64,000 bases of DNA from the NCBI RefSeq assembly GCF_006974105.1, contig NZ_CP036282.1, forward strand, positions 2,356,001-2,420,000. The letters are read 5' to 3'. Source of the stretch: Rhodoferax aquaticus. Lineage in GTDB: Bacteria > Pseudomonadota > Gammaproteobacteria > Burkholderiales > Burkholderiaceae_C. This document shows positions 32,681-40,703 of this stretch, piece after piece. Position 1 is the first letter of the stretch. Each line of letters starts with the position of its first letter. The notes below the pieces were generated by a model. The model was not told the DNA's origin. It searched no databases and saw nothing but the letters and a program-made list of their open reading frames with translations. A program made the translations under genes and the position numbers.

Positions 32681-33618
32681 ACAGGTTTGGCTTTCTTTAA
32701 AACATAGCCCACCCGAGGGAAGTGCACATGCACCACACCGGCGCGCGCGTCGGTGCGACGCAGCGTGTACCGGGTGCGGGTGGCGGCCACCAACTCGCCC
32801 TCGGTGAGCTCAGACCCAAACGATTCTGCCTGCACCGTGACCTGGCTACCCAATGCGATGCCGTGCTCATCCTGAAAAACTGAAGCTTTTTCAGTGCTAG
32901 CACCCATGGACTGAGCGCATACTGCTATGGCTTCTGTAGCACTCATGCGCCCAGCCTGCCCATGGCCGATAGCCGCCATACGGTCCATCCACGCCAACAC
33001 GGAGGGTGTTGCGTCCAGAATGGCGCGCAAAGCACCTACCGCATGGCGGGTAAACCAGAGCGCGTGGTAGGCCGAGAAGTCGGCAATGCACGGCGCACTG
33101 CCCATCAAAAATGGGCTGTCTTCCAGCATGCTGGCCATGCGGCGCAAATACGACTTGTAGGCGGCGGTGGCATCTGCGGGGCGAATGCGGTTCATGCCGG
33201 TGCTCATAGCCGCACGGTCGCCCGCGAAGGCTTGTGCAGCTTCTGGCGGGGCACCGGCAAACATGGCGGCCACTCCCTGGGGCTGCAGGTTGTAGGGCAT
33301 GGCTGTCCAAAACAAGGTGGTGTCAGCCCACTGGGCAAACACACGGGCCATGCCTTTGTGCCCTTCGGGGTACAGGGTGGGCGTGGGCTGCACATGCTCC
33401 AGCACATCGCAAATCAAGGCCGTGTCGCAATACACATCGCAGCCGATTTGCAGCACGGGGGTCTTGCGGTAGCCACCGGTGAGCGCCACCAGGTCGGGCT
33501 TGGGCATCACCACGGGGATGAACACGGACTTCCACGCCAGCTGCTTGTAGCCCAGCACGAGGCGCACTTTTTCGGCAAAGGGGGACTGTGGGTAGTGGTG
33601 AAGAATGAGTTCGGCCAT
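32677..33618 (-). CDS. Glutathione S-transferase family protein
   Basis: A 313-residue protein with an N-terminal thioredoxin-like GST domain (ILHHYPQSPFAEKVRLVLGYK, with RKTPVLQIG and DTALICDVLE giving the glutathione gamma-glutamyl site) and a helical C-terminal domain (about 95-215). The remaining 90 residues form an extra C-terminal region (about 225-313) beginning after AIAVCAQSMG, with a beta-rich look: GSQVTVQAESFGSELTEGELV. The longer length than ordinary GSTs (about 210) is thus explained by an added domain. Substrate unknown. Confidence 0.85.
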   Translation of the reverse strand: MAELILHHYPQSPFAEKVRLVLGYKQLAWKSVFIPVVMPKPDLVALTGGYRKTPVLQIGCDVYCDTALICDVLEHVQPTPTLYPEGHKGMARVFAQWADTTLFWTAMPYNLQPQGVAAMFAGAPPEAAQAFAGDRAAMSTGMNRIRPADATAAYKSYLRRMASMLEDSPFLMGSAPCIADFSAYHALWFTRHAVGALRAILDATPSVLAWMDRMAAIGHGQAGRMSATEAIAVCAQSMGASTEKASVFQDEHGIALGSQVTVQAESFGSELTEGELVAATRTRYTLRRTDARAGVVHVHFPRVGYVLKKAKPV

Positions 33619-33645
33619 GCGTGTCTTCTCTGGTAGGTAGTTTGC

Positions 33646-35382
33646 TTAGGCGTGCGTGCGTGTGGCAGTGGGCATGGCACGGGCCAAGATGGTGTCAAAG
33701 TCCACGCCGTCGCCCAGCGTGCCAAAGGTGTAACCCCAGTTGCCCCCCAAGCGCGAGTCGCAAAAGGCTTGGAACACAGCGGCAGGTGCGCTTTGGTACA
33801 GCAGCGCGGCCTGCACGGCCAGCGCGACGTCTTGGGCCAAGCGGCGGGCCTCGGTTTCATGGGCCATGAGTTCAACACGCGCGGGCAAGGCGGCGGCCAA
33901 ACGGTCAAGCGCGGGGTGCGCACCGCGTGCCGGTGCCAGCTCGCGCGCGAGCGCGTGGGCCACATCGCCCTTGCGCAAAGCGCGCAGCAGGTCCAGCGCC
34001 ATGATGTTGCCTGCGCCCTCCCAAATGGAGTTGAGCGGCATCTCGCGGTAGATGCGGGCCATGGTGCCCTCGCCGCCCTCTTCCACATAGCCGTTGCCGC
34101 CCAGGCATTCCATGGCTTCTTGGGCAAAGGCGCTGCCGCGCTTGCAGATCCAGTACTTGGCAATGGGCGTGAGCAAGCGGCCCATCAGGCGCTCATGCGC
34201 ATCGTCAGCATGGTCAAAAGAGCGTGCAAGGCGCATAGATAGTGCGCATGCAGCTTCACTTTCAATAGCAAGGTCGGCAAGCACATTGCGCATCAGCGGC
34301 TGCTCGATCAGGCGTTTGCCAAAGGCGTTGCGCTGGGCCGTGTGGTGCAGCGCGATGCTGAGCGCTTGGCGCATCAGGCCGCTGGTGCCCAAGGCACAGT
34401 CCAGCCGGGTCATGGTGCCCATTTCCAAAATCTGGGCCACGCCACGCCCTTCTTCGCCCACCAGCCACGCGGTGGCCCCCAAGAACTCAACCTCAGAGCT
34501 GGCGTTGGCTTTGTTACCCAGCTTGTCTTTGAGCCGCTGGATGCGGATGGCGTTGAGCGTGCCCGCGCTGCCGGGGTCGGCAAAGTCGGGCAGTACGCGG
34601 GGGATGAAAAAGCAGCTCAGGCCTGCCGGGGTTTGTGCCAGCACCAAAAAAGCATCGCACATGGGGGCCGAGAAAAACCATTTGTGCCCCACCAAGCTGT
34701 AGCGCTGGCCCCAAGCGTCGGAGCCTTGCAGCGTAGCTTGCGTGGTGTTGGCGCGCACGTCTGAGCCGCCCTGCTTTTCGGTCATGCCCATGCCCATGGT
34801 GAGGCCAGACTTGCGCGAATACAAGCTGAGCTGTGGGTCGTAGTTGGGGGCCAAGAGGCCTGGCGACCACGCTGCGTAAATGGCGGCATTGGCCTTGAGT
34901 GCGGGCATGACCGCATAGGTCATGGAAATGGGGCACAGGATGGAAGGCTCGGCCTCGGTAAACAGCATGAAGGCGGCAGCGCGGCGTGTGTGGCTAAAGG
35001 CTTGGCCGGGTGCCCATGGGCTGGCGTGCAAGCCCGCCGCTGTAGCGGCCGCCATGAGCGCGTGGTAGCTGGGGTGAAACTCCACCTGGTCAATGCGCCT
35101 GCCGGTGCGGTCGTGGGCGCGTAGCTGCGGGGTGTGCACATTGGCCAAGCGGGCGTGCTCTTGCATGGCCGCACTGCCCCACTGCGCGCCCAGGGTATGC
35201 AAGGCTTGCACATCCAAGCTCGGAGCGTTGAAGGCCAGCGCGGCTTGCAGCGCTTGGTTGTGGGCAAAAAGGTTGTAGTCCACCAAGGTCTCGGCCTGGT
35301 TGGTGACCTCGTGCGTGCTGTGCGGGCCGGTGGGTGCGCTCAGGCGTGGGGCGGGCTGCGTTGGCAAGGGCTGGCTGTGCAT
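33646..35382 (-). CDS. Acyl-CoA dehydrogenase, AidB-like
   Basis: A 578-residue flavoprotein of the AidB branch of acyl-CoA dehydrogenases, longer than ordinary ones. Motifs: LTMGMGMTEKQGGSDVRANTT (the GGSD signature), HKWFFSAPMCDAFLVLAQT, RIQRLKDKLGNKANASSEVEF, and the C-terminal RMAxxx Glu region CLGGNGYVEEG with YREMPLNSIWEGAGN. AidB is known for destroying alkylating agents or as an isovaleryl-CoA dehydrogenase homologue, but its exact substrate is uncertain. The frame extends to 35451; ATG 35382 is preferred. A 27-base gap separates it from the GST gene. Confidence 0.92.
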   Translation of the reverse strand: MHSQPLPTQPAPRLSAPTGPHSTHEVTNQAETLVDYNLFAHNQALQAALAFNAPSLDVQALHTLGAQWGSAAMQEHARLANVHTPQLRAHDRTGRRIDQVEFHPSYHALMAAATAAGLHASPWAPGQAFSHTRRAAAFMLFTEAEPSILCPISMTYAVMPALKANAAIYAAWSPGLLAPNYDPQLSLYSRKSGLTMGMGMTEKQGGSDVRANTTQATLQGSDAWGQRYSLVGHKWFFSAPMCDAFLVLAQTPAGLSCFFIPRVLPDFADPGSAGTLNAIRIQRLKDKLGNKANASSEVEFLGATAWLVGEEGRGVAQILEMGTMTRLDCALGTSGLMRQALSIALHHTAQRNAFGKRLIEQPLMRNVLADLAIESEAACALSMRLARSFDHADDAHERLMGRLLTPIAKYWICKRGSAFAQEAMECLGGNGYVEEGGEGTMARIYREMPLNSIWEGAGNIMALDLLRALRKGDVAHALARELAPARGAHPALDRLAAALPARVELMAHETEARRLAQDVALAVQAALLYQSAPAAVFQAFCDSRLGGNWGYTFGTLGDGVDFDTILARAMPTATRTHA

Positions 35383-35493
35383 GGTGTGTCTCCTCAATCG
35401 GTTGCAAGGCTTGGGGTGCTTAGGCACCCTCTTGGTCTGGCTGAAACTCAAACGCTATACAAACAATAGCTGTCCGCGCAATACAGATGCGCG

Positions 35494-35982
35494 CTAAGCC
35501 GTGTTTTCTTCCATATTTTGTGCTTTGCGTGGACGTGGCAACAGCGCGCGCACAAACTTGAAGGTGCCAGTGGCATGCGCGCAGGCTTTGCCTTTGGCAT
35601 CAAACACGGTGGCCTGGGTGAAGGCCAGCGTGGCGGTTTGGTGCAGCACGCTGCCCTTGGCCGTGAGCGGCCCCACAGCGCCGCGCATGAAGCTGGTTTT
35701 CATCTCGACCGTGACCACGCCCATCGTGGGCTGCAGCGTGCGGGCTGCGGTGGCCATGGTGACGTCTAGCAAGGTCATGACAGCGCCGCCATGGGCCACT
35801 TCATACGAATTCAAATGTTCAGGACCGGGTGCAAACGCCAGCTCGGAGTGGCCGCCCTCGTGGCTCACAAAGCGAATGCCCAGGTGCTGCACAAAAGGTG
35901 TGCCTACGCCCAAGCCCGGGACTGCGCCCGTGACATCCACGCTGGCTACATCCGCTTGCGCTTTCATGCCCTGATCCGCCAT
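35494..35982 (-). CDS. PaaI family (hotdog) thioesterase
   Basis: A hotdog-fold thioesterase of 162 residues. Recognisable core: LGIRFVSHEGGHSELAFAPG, then SYEVAHGGAVMTLLDVTMA, with the HGG active-site loop, and VTVEMKTSFMRGA. Such enzymes hydrolyse acyl-CoA thioesters, often aromatic or short branched ones. The frame extends to 36030, but MADQGMKAQAD from the ATG at 35982 is a reasonable start, two bases after the SDR gene ends. Its neighbours are an SDR and acyl-CoA dehydrogenases, so a role in acyl-CoA recycling during beta-oxidation is likely. Confidence 0.88.
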   Translation of the reverse strand: MADQGMKAQADVASVDVTGAVPGLGVGTPFVQHLGIRFVSHEGGHSELAFAPGPEHLNSYEVAHGGAVMTLLDVTMATAARTLQPTMGVVTVEMKTSFMRGAVGPLTAKGSVLHQTATLAFTQATVFDAKGKACAHATGTFKFVRALLPRPRKAQNMEENTA

Positions 35983-35984
35983 GC

Positions 35985-36779
35985 CTAGCCGCCAGTGACG
36001 ACGCTCACGCCACCGTCCACCGCCAGCCATTGGCCGGTGATGTGCTTGCCAGCGGCAGAGGCGTACAACACAGCCAAGCCTTTGAGGTCTTCGTCATCGC
36101 CCAAGCGCTTGAGCGGTGCGCCTGCGGCCAAGCGCTCTTCGCCCATGGCTTTGAGGGTGCCCATGGTCATCTTGCTGGGGAAGAAGCCGGGGCAAATGGC
36201 GTTGACATTGATGTTGTACTTGCCCCATTCGGCGGCCAAGGCGCGGGTGAAGTTGAGCACCGCGCCTTTGGAGGTGTTGTAGGCAATGGTGTTCATGCCT
36301 TCGGGGTTGCCGTTCAGGCCGGCAATGGACGCCACGTTGATGATGCGCCCACTCTTGCGGCCAATCATGCTTTTCTTGGCGATGGCTTGGCTGAGCAAAA
36401 AGTAGCCCCGCACGTTGAGGTTCATCACCTTGTCCCAGGCCTCGGCGCTGTGGTCTTCAGCGGGCGCACCCCAGGCGGCACCTGCGTTGTTGACCAAAAT
36501 ATCGACATCGCCCATGCGCTGCAAGGTCTCGTCGGCCAGGCGGGTGATTTCCGTGTCTTTGGCGCAGTCAGCGGCAACCCAGCGTGCATCAATGCCAGCG
36601 CCTTGCAGCTCAGCCACCGCTACTTCCAGGTCTTCGGCCTTGCGCGAACTGATCATCACTTTGGCCCCCGCCTCGCCCAAGGCGTGGGCAATTTGCAGGC
36701 CTAGGCCGCGTGAGCCGCCAGTGACCAAGGCGGTTTTGCCGGTGAGGTCAAACAGTTGTTGAATAGTGCGTGCAGTCAT
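35985..36779 (-). CDS. SDR family oxidoreductase (3-oxoacyl reductase type)
   Basis: A 264-residue short-chain dehydrogenase from the ATG at 36779 (an upstream ATG at 36791 adds four residues). TGGSRGLGLQ (glycine loop with NADP-type arginine), VNNAGAAW, NVASIAG with serine, and YNTSKGAVLNFTRAL (YxxxK) are visible, plus CPGFFPSKM. It resembles gluconate 5-dehydrogenase/FabG-like SDRs. The position between a thioesterase and acyl-CoA dehydrogenase fits a 3-hydroxyacyl reductase or oxidase in fatty-acid metabolism. Probably the same operon. Confidence 0.9.
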   Translation of the reverse strand: MTARTIQQLFDLTGKTALVTGGSRGLGLQIAHALGEAGAKVMISSRKAEDLEVAVAELQGAGIDARWVAADCAKDTEITRLADETLQRMGDVDILVNNAGAAWGAPAEDHSAEAWDKVMNLNVRGYFLLSQAIAKKSMIGRKSGRIINVASIAGLNGNPEGMNTIAYNTSKGAVLNFTRALAAEWGKYNINVNAICPGFFPSKMTMGTLKAMGEERLAAGAPLKRLGDDEDLKGLAVLYASAAGKHITGQWLAVDGGVSVVTGG

Positions 36780-36839
36780 GGTGTTCCTCAAATAGTTGTG
36801 TTGTGTGTTTGCGCCTTGCCACTCAGACCAGGCCGGTGT

Positions 36840-37067
36840 TTATGTGTCGTCGCGCAGGCGGGAGCGAATCAAAATCAGCATCACACCCGCCACCACGGCA
36901 GCGCCGCCGCCCAGGTAAAACTCGGTGGCGTCAGAGGCTTGGGTGCGCTCGGCAAAGTTGCCCAGCACCATCAGCATCAAGCCGCCATAAATCAGCACCC
37001 AGGTGAGGCGCTCCATACGCACCAAACGCTTGTTGGTGCTGCCGTTGTATTTCTTGAAAAAGCCCAT
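36840..37067 (-). CDS. Small two-segment membrane protein
   Basis: A 75-residue protein beginning MGFFKKYNGSTNKRLVRME with two hydrophobic segments (about LTWVLIYGGLMLMVLG, 20-36, and FYLGGGAAVVAGVMLILI, 49-67). The basic ends point inward, with an acidic short loop (AERTQASDATE). The gene starts exactly one base after the acyl-CoA dehydrogenase stop and lies upstream of the SDR, so it is part of the operon. I do not recognise the family. Small membrane proteins of this kind occur in Comamonadaceae beside acyl-CoA dehydrogenase genes, though I cannot confirm this here. Confidence 0.7.
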   Translation of the reverse strand: MGFFKKYNGSTNKRLVRMERLTWVLIYGGLMLMVLGNFAERTQASDATEFYLGGGAAVVAGVMLILIRSRLRDDT

Positions 37068-38933
37068 TTAAAAAGCCTCGCTAGGGAATGTGGCACAGGT
37101 CATATCCCGTGATTGCACCACAGCCAGCCAGGCTTTTGTCTTGGGAAGTTCGTAATGGAAAAAGTAGCGCGCGCAACCCACATGGCCTTGGGTAGACACC
37201 TCGCTTTGCGCAGGGTCGTTGTCCAGCGCACACGCGGCAACGTCCAGCCAAATCCAGGCCAGCACCGTGTGGCCAAAGGCCTGCATATAAGGCACCGCAT
37301 TGGCCAGAGCGTCCGTGGGCACGCCGGTAGACCAGGCTTGTTGGGTGGCCTCGCCCACGTCTTGCAGCGTGCGGCCCAAGGCTTTGGCGTGCAATGCCAA
37401 GGCGGGTATGCCACTGGCACGGTGTACGGTGGCCATGATGCGGTGAGACAGCAGTTTGAGACCCTTGCCTTCGTCCATCAACACTTTGCGGCCTAGCAGA
37501 TCCATGGCTTGGATGCCGTGGGTGCCTTCATGGATCATGTTCAGGCGGTTGTCGCGCCAGTATTGCTCCACCGGAAAATCGCGCGTGTAGCCATAGCCGC
37601 CATGCACTTGAATGGCCAGTGAGTTGGCCTCCAAACACCATTCGCTAGGCCAGCTTTTGGCAATGGGCAGCAGCACTTCGAGCAGGAGGCGCGCGTCTGC
37701 CACTTCCGCCGGGTTGCCAGTGTGTTGCTCGTCCACCAAGCGGGCGCAGTACAGCTCTAGCGCCAAGGCGCCCTCGCAGTAGGCCTTTTGCGCCAGCAGC
37801 ATGCGCTTGACATCGGCGTGTTCAATGATGCGGGTTTGAGGCTGCGCAGGGTCTTTGCCGTTGCCCGTGATAGGCCGACCTTGAGGGCGGTTTTGGGCGT
37901 AGTCCAAGGCAGCGTAGTAGCCTGCCATGCCCAGCATGGTGGCCGCCATGCCCACGCCAATGCGGGCCTCGTTCATCATGTGGAACATGCACTGCAAGCC
38001 CTTGCCAGGTTGGCCTACCAGGTAGCCAATGGCCCCTGCCCCGCCACCCCAAGGGCCGCCAGCTTGCGCATCCACCGAGAACTTGCCTTCACCAAAATTG
38101 AGCAAGCAGTTGGTAGTGCCGCGCCAGCCCAGCTTGTGGTTGAGGCCAGCCAAGGCCACATCGTTGCGCACACCCGTGAGTTGGCCTTGCGTGTCCACCA
38201 GTTTCTTGGGCACGATGAAGAGTGAAATGCCTTTGGTGCCGGGCACGAGCTTACCGTCAGCGTCCGGGATTTTGGCCAAGACCAAATGCACGATGTTCTC
38301 CGTCAGCTCATGGTCGCCAGCCGAGATCCACATCTTGTTGCCCTTGAGGCGGTAGCGCGCACCCAAGGGGTCTTGCTCCCACGGCGTGCTGCTACCCGTG
38401 TCGGGCACCGCGCGGGTGGTAATGTCAGACAGGCTGGAGCCCGCTTGGGGCTCAGACAAGCACATGGTGCCCGCCCAGCGGCCAGCAAATTCGTTTTTGG
38501 CAAAGACTTCTTTTTGCAGCTCAGTGCCATGGGCCATGAGCAAATTGGCATTGCCCCCTGTGAGCAATGCCGCGCTAATGCCCACCGAGGCGCAGGAGAA
38601 AAATGCATTGGCCGCCAACTCCACGGTGTACGGCAGTTGCATGCCGCCTAGCGCGTAGTCTTGCGCGGCGCTAAGCATGCCCGAGGCCACAAACGCGTCA
38701 TGCGCGTCTTGCGTGGCTTGCGGCAAGACCACTTTATCACCGTCAAAGTGCGGCTCTTGCACATCAATCAAGCGGTTGAACGGGGCGTACTTCTCACGGG
38801 CAATGCGCTCGCAAGTGTCCAGCACCGCGTCAAACGTTTCGCGGTTGTGATCAGTAAAACGCTCGCGGCTGGTGAGCGACAGCGTGTCCAGCCAGTCGTG
38901 CAGCAAGAAATCGAGGGTGGTGCGAAGGGTCAT
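37068..38933 (-). CDS. Acyl-CoA dehydrogenase, long form (C-terminal extension)
   Basis: A 621-residue FAD enzyme that oxidises acyl-CoA to trans-2-enoyl-CoA. CLSEPQAGSSLSDITTRA (FAD/substrate loop) and KMWISAGDH are clear; NKGLGWRGTT-type segment GLNHKLGWRGTTNCLLNFG; then IQVHGGYGYTRDFPVEQYWRDNRLNMIHEGTHGIQAMDLLGRK in the C-terminal catalytic domain, ending in an extra domain (about 490-615). This long form with DUF-type tail is common for long-chain acyl-CoA dehydrogenases in beta-proteobacteria. Start ATG at 38933. The electron acceptor would be ETF. Confidence 0.93.
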   Translation of the reverse strand: MTLRTTLDFLLHDWLDTLSLTSRERFTDHNRETFDAVLDTCERIAREKYAPFNRLIDVQEPHFDGDKVVLPQATQDAHDAFVASGMLSAAQDYALGGMQLPYTVELAANAFFSCASVGISAALLTGGNANLLMAHGTELQKEVFAKNEFAGRWAGTMCLSEPQAGSSLSDITTRAVPDTGSSTPWEQDPLGARYRLKGNKMWISAGDHELTENIVHLVLAKIPDADGKLVPGTKGISLFIVPKKLVDTQGQLTGVRNDVALAGLNHKLGWRGTTNCLLNFGEGKFSVDAQAGGPWGGGAGAIGYLVGQPGKGLQCMFHMMNEARIGVGMAATMLGMAGYYAALDYAQNRPQGRPITGNGKDPAQPQTRIIEHADVKRMLLAQKAYCEGALALELYCARLVDEQHTGNPAEVADARLLLEVLLPIAKSWPSEWCLEANSLAIQVHGGYGYTRDFPVEQYWRDNRLNMIHEGTHGIQAMDLLGRKVLMDEGKGLKLLSHRIMATVHRASGIPALALHAKALGRTLQDVGEATQQAWSTGVPTDALANAVPYMQAFGHTVLAWIWLDVAACALDNDPAQSEVSTQGHVGCARYFFHYELPKTKAWLAVVQSRDMTCATFPSEAF

Positions 38934-38989
38934 CCGAAAACTCCGAGAAATTAGCTAGTGCAAAGACCCGCAGGCCTTGGCCTAAGTGT

Positions 38990-39445
38990 CTAACAGGGCA
39001 ACAAGGTCGCAACAGCGTGAGCGCAAGCGGCCCAAGGTCTAGGCTTTGGTGACCGCCATCGTGCCCGAGGTTTTGACGACCAACTGGCGTTGACGGCGTA
39101 GACCTCTGCCTCGGTGAACATGATGTGACGGCCGGGCTTGAGCACCCAGGCTTCGCACACCAGCTTGTCACGTTTGGCCGCACGCAAGAGATTGACTTTG
39201 AACTCTGCCGTGAGCACCCAATGGCCATCCGGTGCCATGGTTTGTGCCGCAGCACCCATGGAGTGGTCGGCCAAGGATGCCAACACACCGGCATGCACGA
39301 CGCCGGTGTGTTGCAGGTGCTTGGTCTGCAGCACGAGCTCTGTGCTGACCTTGCCGTCTGACACCGCTACGGGTTCTACGCCCAGGTCCGCCATGAAGGG
39401 CGCACTCTGGAAAAAACGACGCAAAGTAGGCAAATCAATGGTCAT
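38990..39445 (-). CDS. PaaI family thioesterase with probable C-terminal frameshift
   Basis: A hotdog thioesterase: MADLGVEPVAVSDGKVSTELV, then HTGVVHAGVLASLADHSMGA with the catalytic HAG loop, and KVNLLRAAKRDKLVCEAWVLKPGRH. The chain is 151 residues, but the last 30 (from ASWSSKPRARWRS) do not look like the family. In the next frame the same DNA reads RQLVVKTSGTMAVTKA and stops at 39039, which is the expected last beta-strand. A one-base shift near 39085 is therefore likely, either a mutation or a sequencing error. Listed frame is the open one. Confidence 0.75.
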   Translation of the reverse strand: MTIDLPTLRRFFQSAPFMADLGVEPVAVSDGKVSTELVLQTKHLQHTGVVHAGVLASLADHSMGAAAQTMAPDGHWVLTAEFKVNLLRAAKRDKLVCEAWVLKPGRHIMFTEAEVYAVNASWSSKPRARWRSPKPRPWAACAHAVATLLPC

Positions 39446-39494
39446 GGGCGTATCCCTTTCAAATCAAGGTAGCGGTGGCAGAAGCCCTAGAGCT

Positions 39495-40670
39495 TTACAA
39501 CACCTCAAACACGCCGGCAGCGCCCATGCCACCACCGATACACATGGTGACGCAGACGCGCTTGGCTCCACGGCGCTTGCCTTCGATCAGCGCGTGGCCG
39601 GTCAGGCGTTGGCCAGACACACCGTAAGGGTGGCCCACCGCAATAGCACCGCCGTTAACATTCAAGCGATCAGCCGGAATGCCCAGCTTGTCGCGGCAGT
39701 AAATCACTTGCACGGCAAAGGCTTCGTTCAGTTCCCACAGGTCGATGTCGCTCACCGAGAGACCCAAACGCTTGAGCACCTTAGGAATCGCATAGACAGG
39801 GCCAATGCCCATTTCATCGGGTTCGCAGCCTGCCACCGCAAAGCCCAAGAAACGGCCCAGGGGTTTCAAGCCCTTTTGCTCGGCCAGCTTTTCATGCATG
39901 ACCACCACTGCGCCGCCACCGTCTGAGAACTGGCTGGCGTTGCCCGCTGTGACCAAGCCGCCGGGCACAGCAGAGCGCAAGCCTTTGATGCCGTCATACG
40001 TGGTGCCAGCGCGAATGCCTTCGTCATCGCTCACGGTCACTTGCTTGGTCATCAGGCCCATGACCTTGTCGGCCACACCCATGGTGACGGTGATGGGGGC
40101 GATTTCGGCTTTGAACAAACCAGCCTCCAAGGCGGCGGTCGCCTTTTGTTGGCTGGCTGCGCCGTACTCGTCCATCACCTCGCGGCTGATGTTGTAGCGC
40201 TTGGCCACGTTTTCAGCGGTTTGCAGCATGTTCCAGTAGATCTCTGGCTTGTTCTTCACCAGCCAAGGGTCGGACAGCATGTGTTGGTTCATTTCTTGTT
40301 GCACACAAGAAATGGCTTCTACGCCGCCTGCCACATAGATGTCGCCCTCATTGGCGATGATGCGCTGCGCCGCGGTGGCAATGGTTTGCAAACCAGAGGA
40401 GCAAAAACGGTTGATGGTCATGCCCGACACGGTGACGGGGCAGCCAGCGCGCAAGGCGATTTGGCGGGCGATGTTGGCACCGGTTGCGCCCTCGGGGGTG
40501 GCGCAACCCATGATGACGTCGTCCACCTCACCAGCCTCAATGCCGGCGCGTGCGATGGCATGTTCCACCGCATGGCCGCCCAGTGTGGCCCCGTGGGTCA
40601 TGTTGAAAGAACCCTTCCAGCTCTTGGCCAGGGGGGTACGGGCGGTAGAAACGATTACAGCTGAAGTCAT
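39495..40670 (-). CDS. Acetyl-CoA C-acyltransferase (thiolase, FadA type)
   Basis: A 391-residue thiolase that cleaves 3-ketoacyl-CoA to acetyl-CoA and a shorter acyl-CoA. All active-site elements are visible: nucleophile cysteine in [15 protein letters not shown], the LNEAFAVQ loop, [17 protein letters not shown] with the catalytic His, and CIGGGMGAA with the second cysteine. It lies 33 bases after the multienzyme gene on the same strand, so the two make the trifunctional complex. It degrades straight-chain fatty acids. Confidence 0.95.
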   Translation of the reverse strand: MTSAVIVSTARTPLAKSWKGSFNMTHGATLGGHAVEHAIARAGIEAGEVDDVIMGCATPEGATGANIARQIALRAGCPVTVSGMTINRFCSSGLQTIATAAQRIIANEGDIYVAGGVEAISCVQQEMNQHMLSDPWLVKNKPEIYWNMLQTAENVAKRYNISREVMDEYGAASQQKATAALEAGLFKAEIAPITVTMGVADKVMGLMTKQVTVSDDEGIRAGTTYDGIKGLRSAVPGGLVTAGNASQFSDGGGAVVVMHEKLAEQKGLKPLGRFLGFAVAGCEPDEMGIGPVYAIPKVLKRLGLSVSDIDLWELNEAFAVQVIYCRDKLGIPADRLNVNGGAIAVGHPYGVSGQRLTGHALIEGKRRGAKRVCVTMCIGGGMGAAGVFEVL

Positions 40671-40703
40671 GGTAAGTCCTTGATCTGGATATGAACGGGG
40701 CGC

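Noticed and set aside
33507..34163. A 218-codon minus-strand frame overlapping the AidB-like gene
   Set aside because: It is out of phase with the real gene and of biased composition; it overlaps two genes with clear families.
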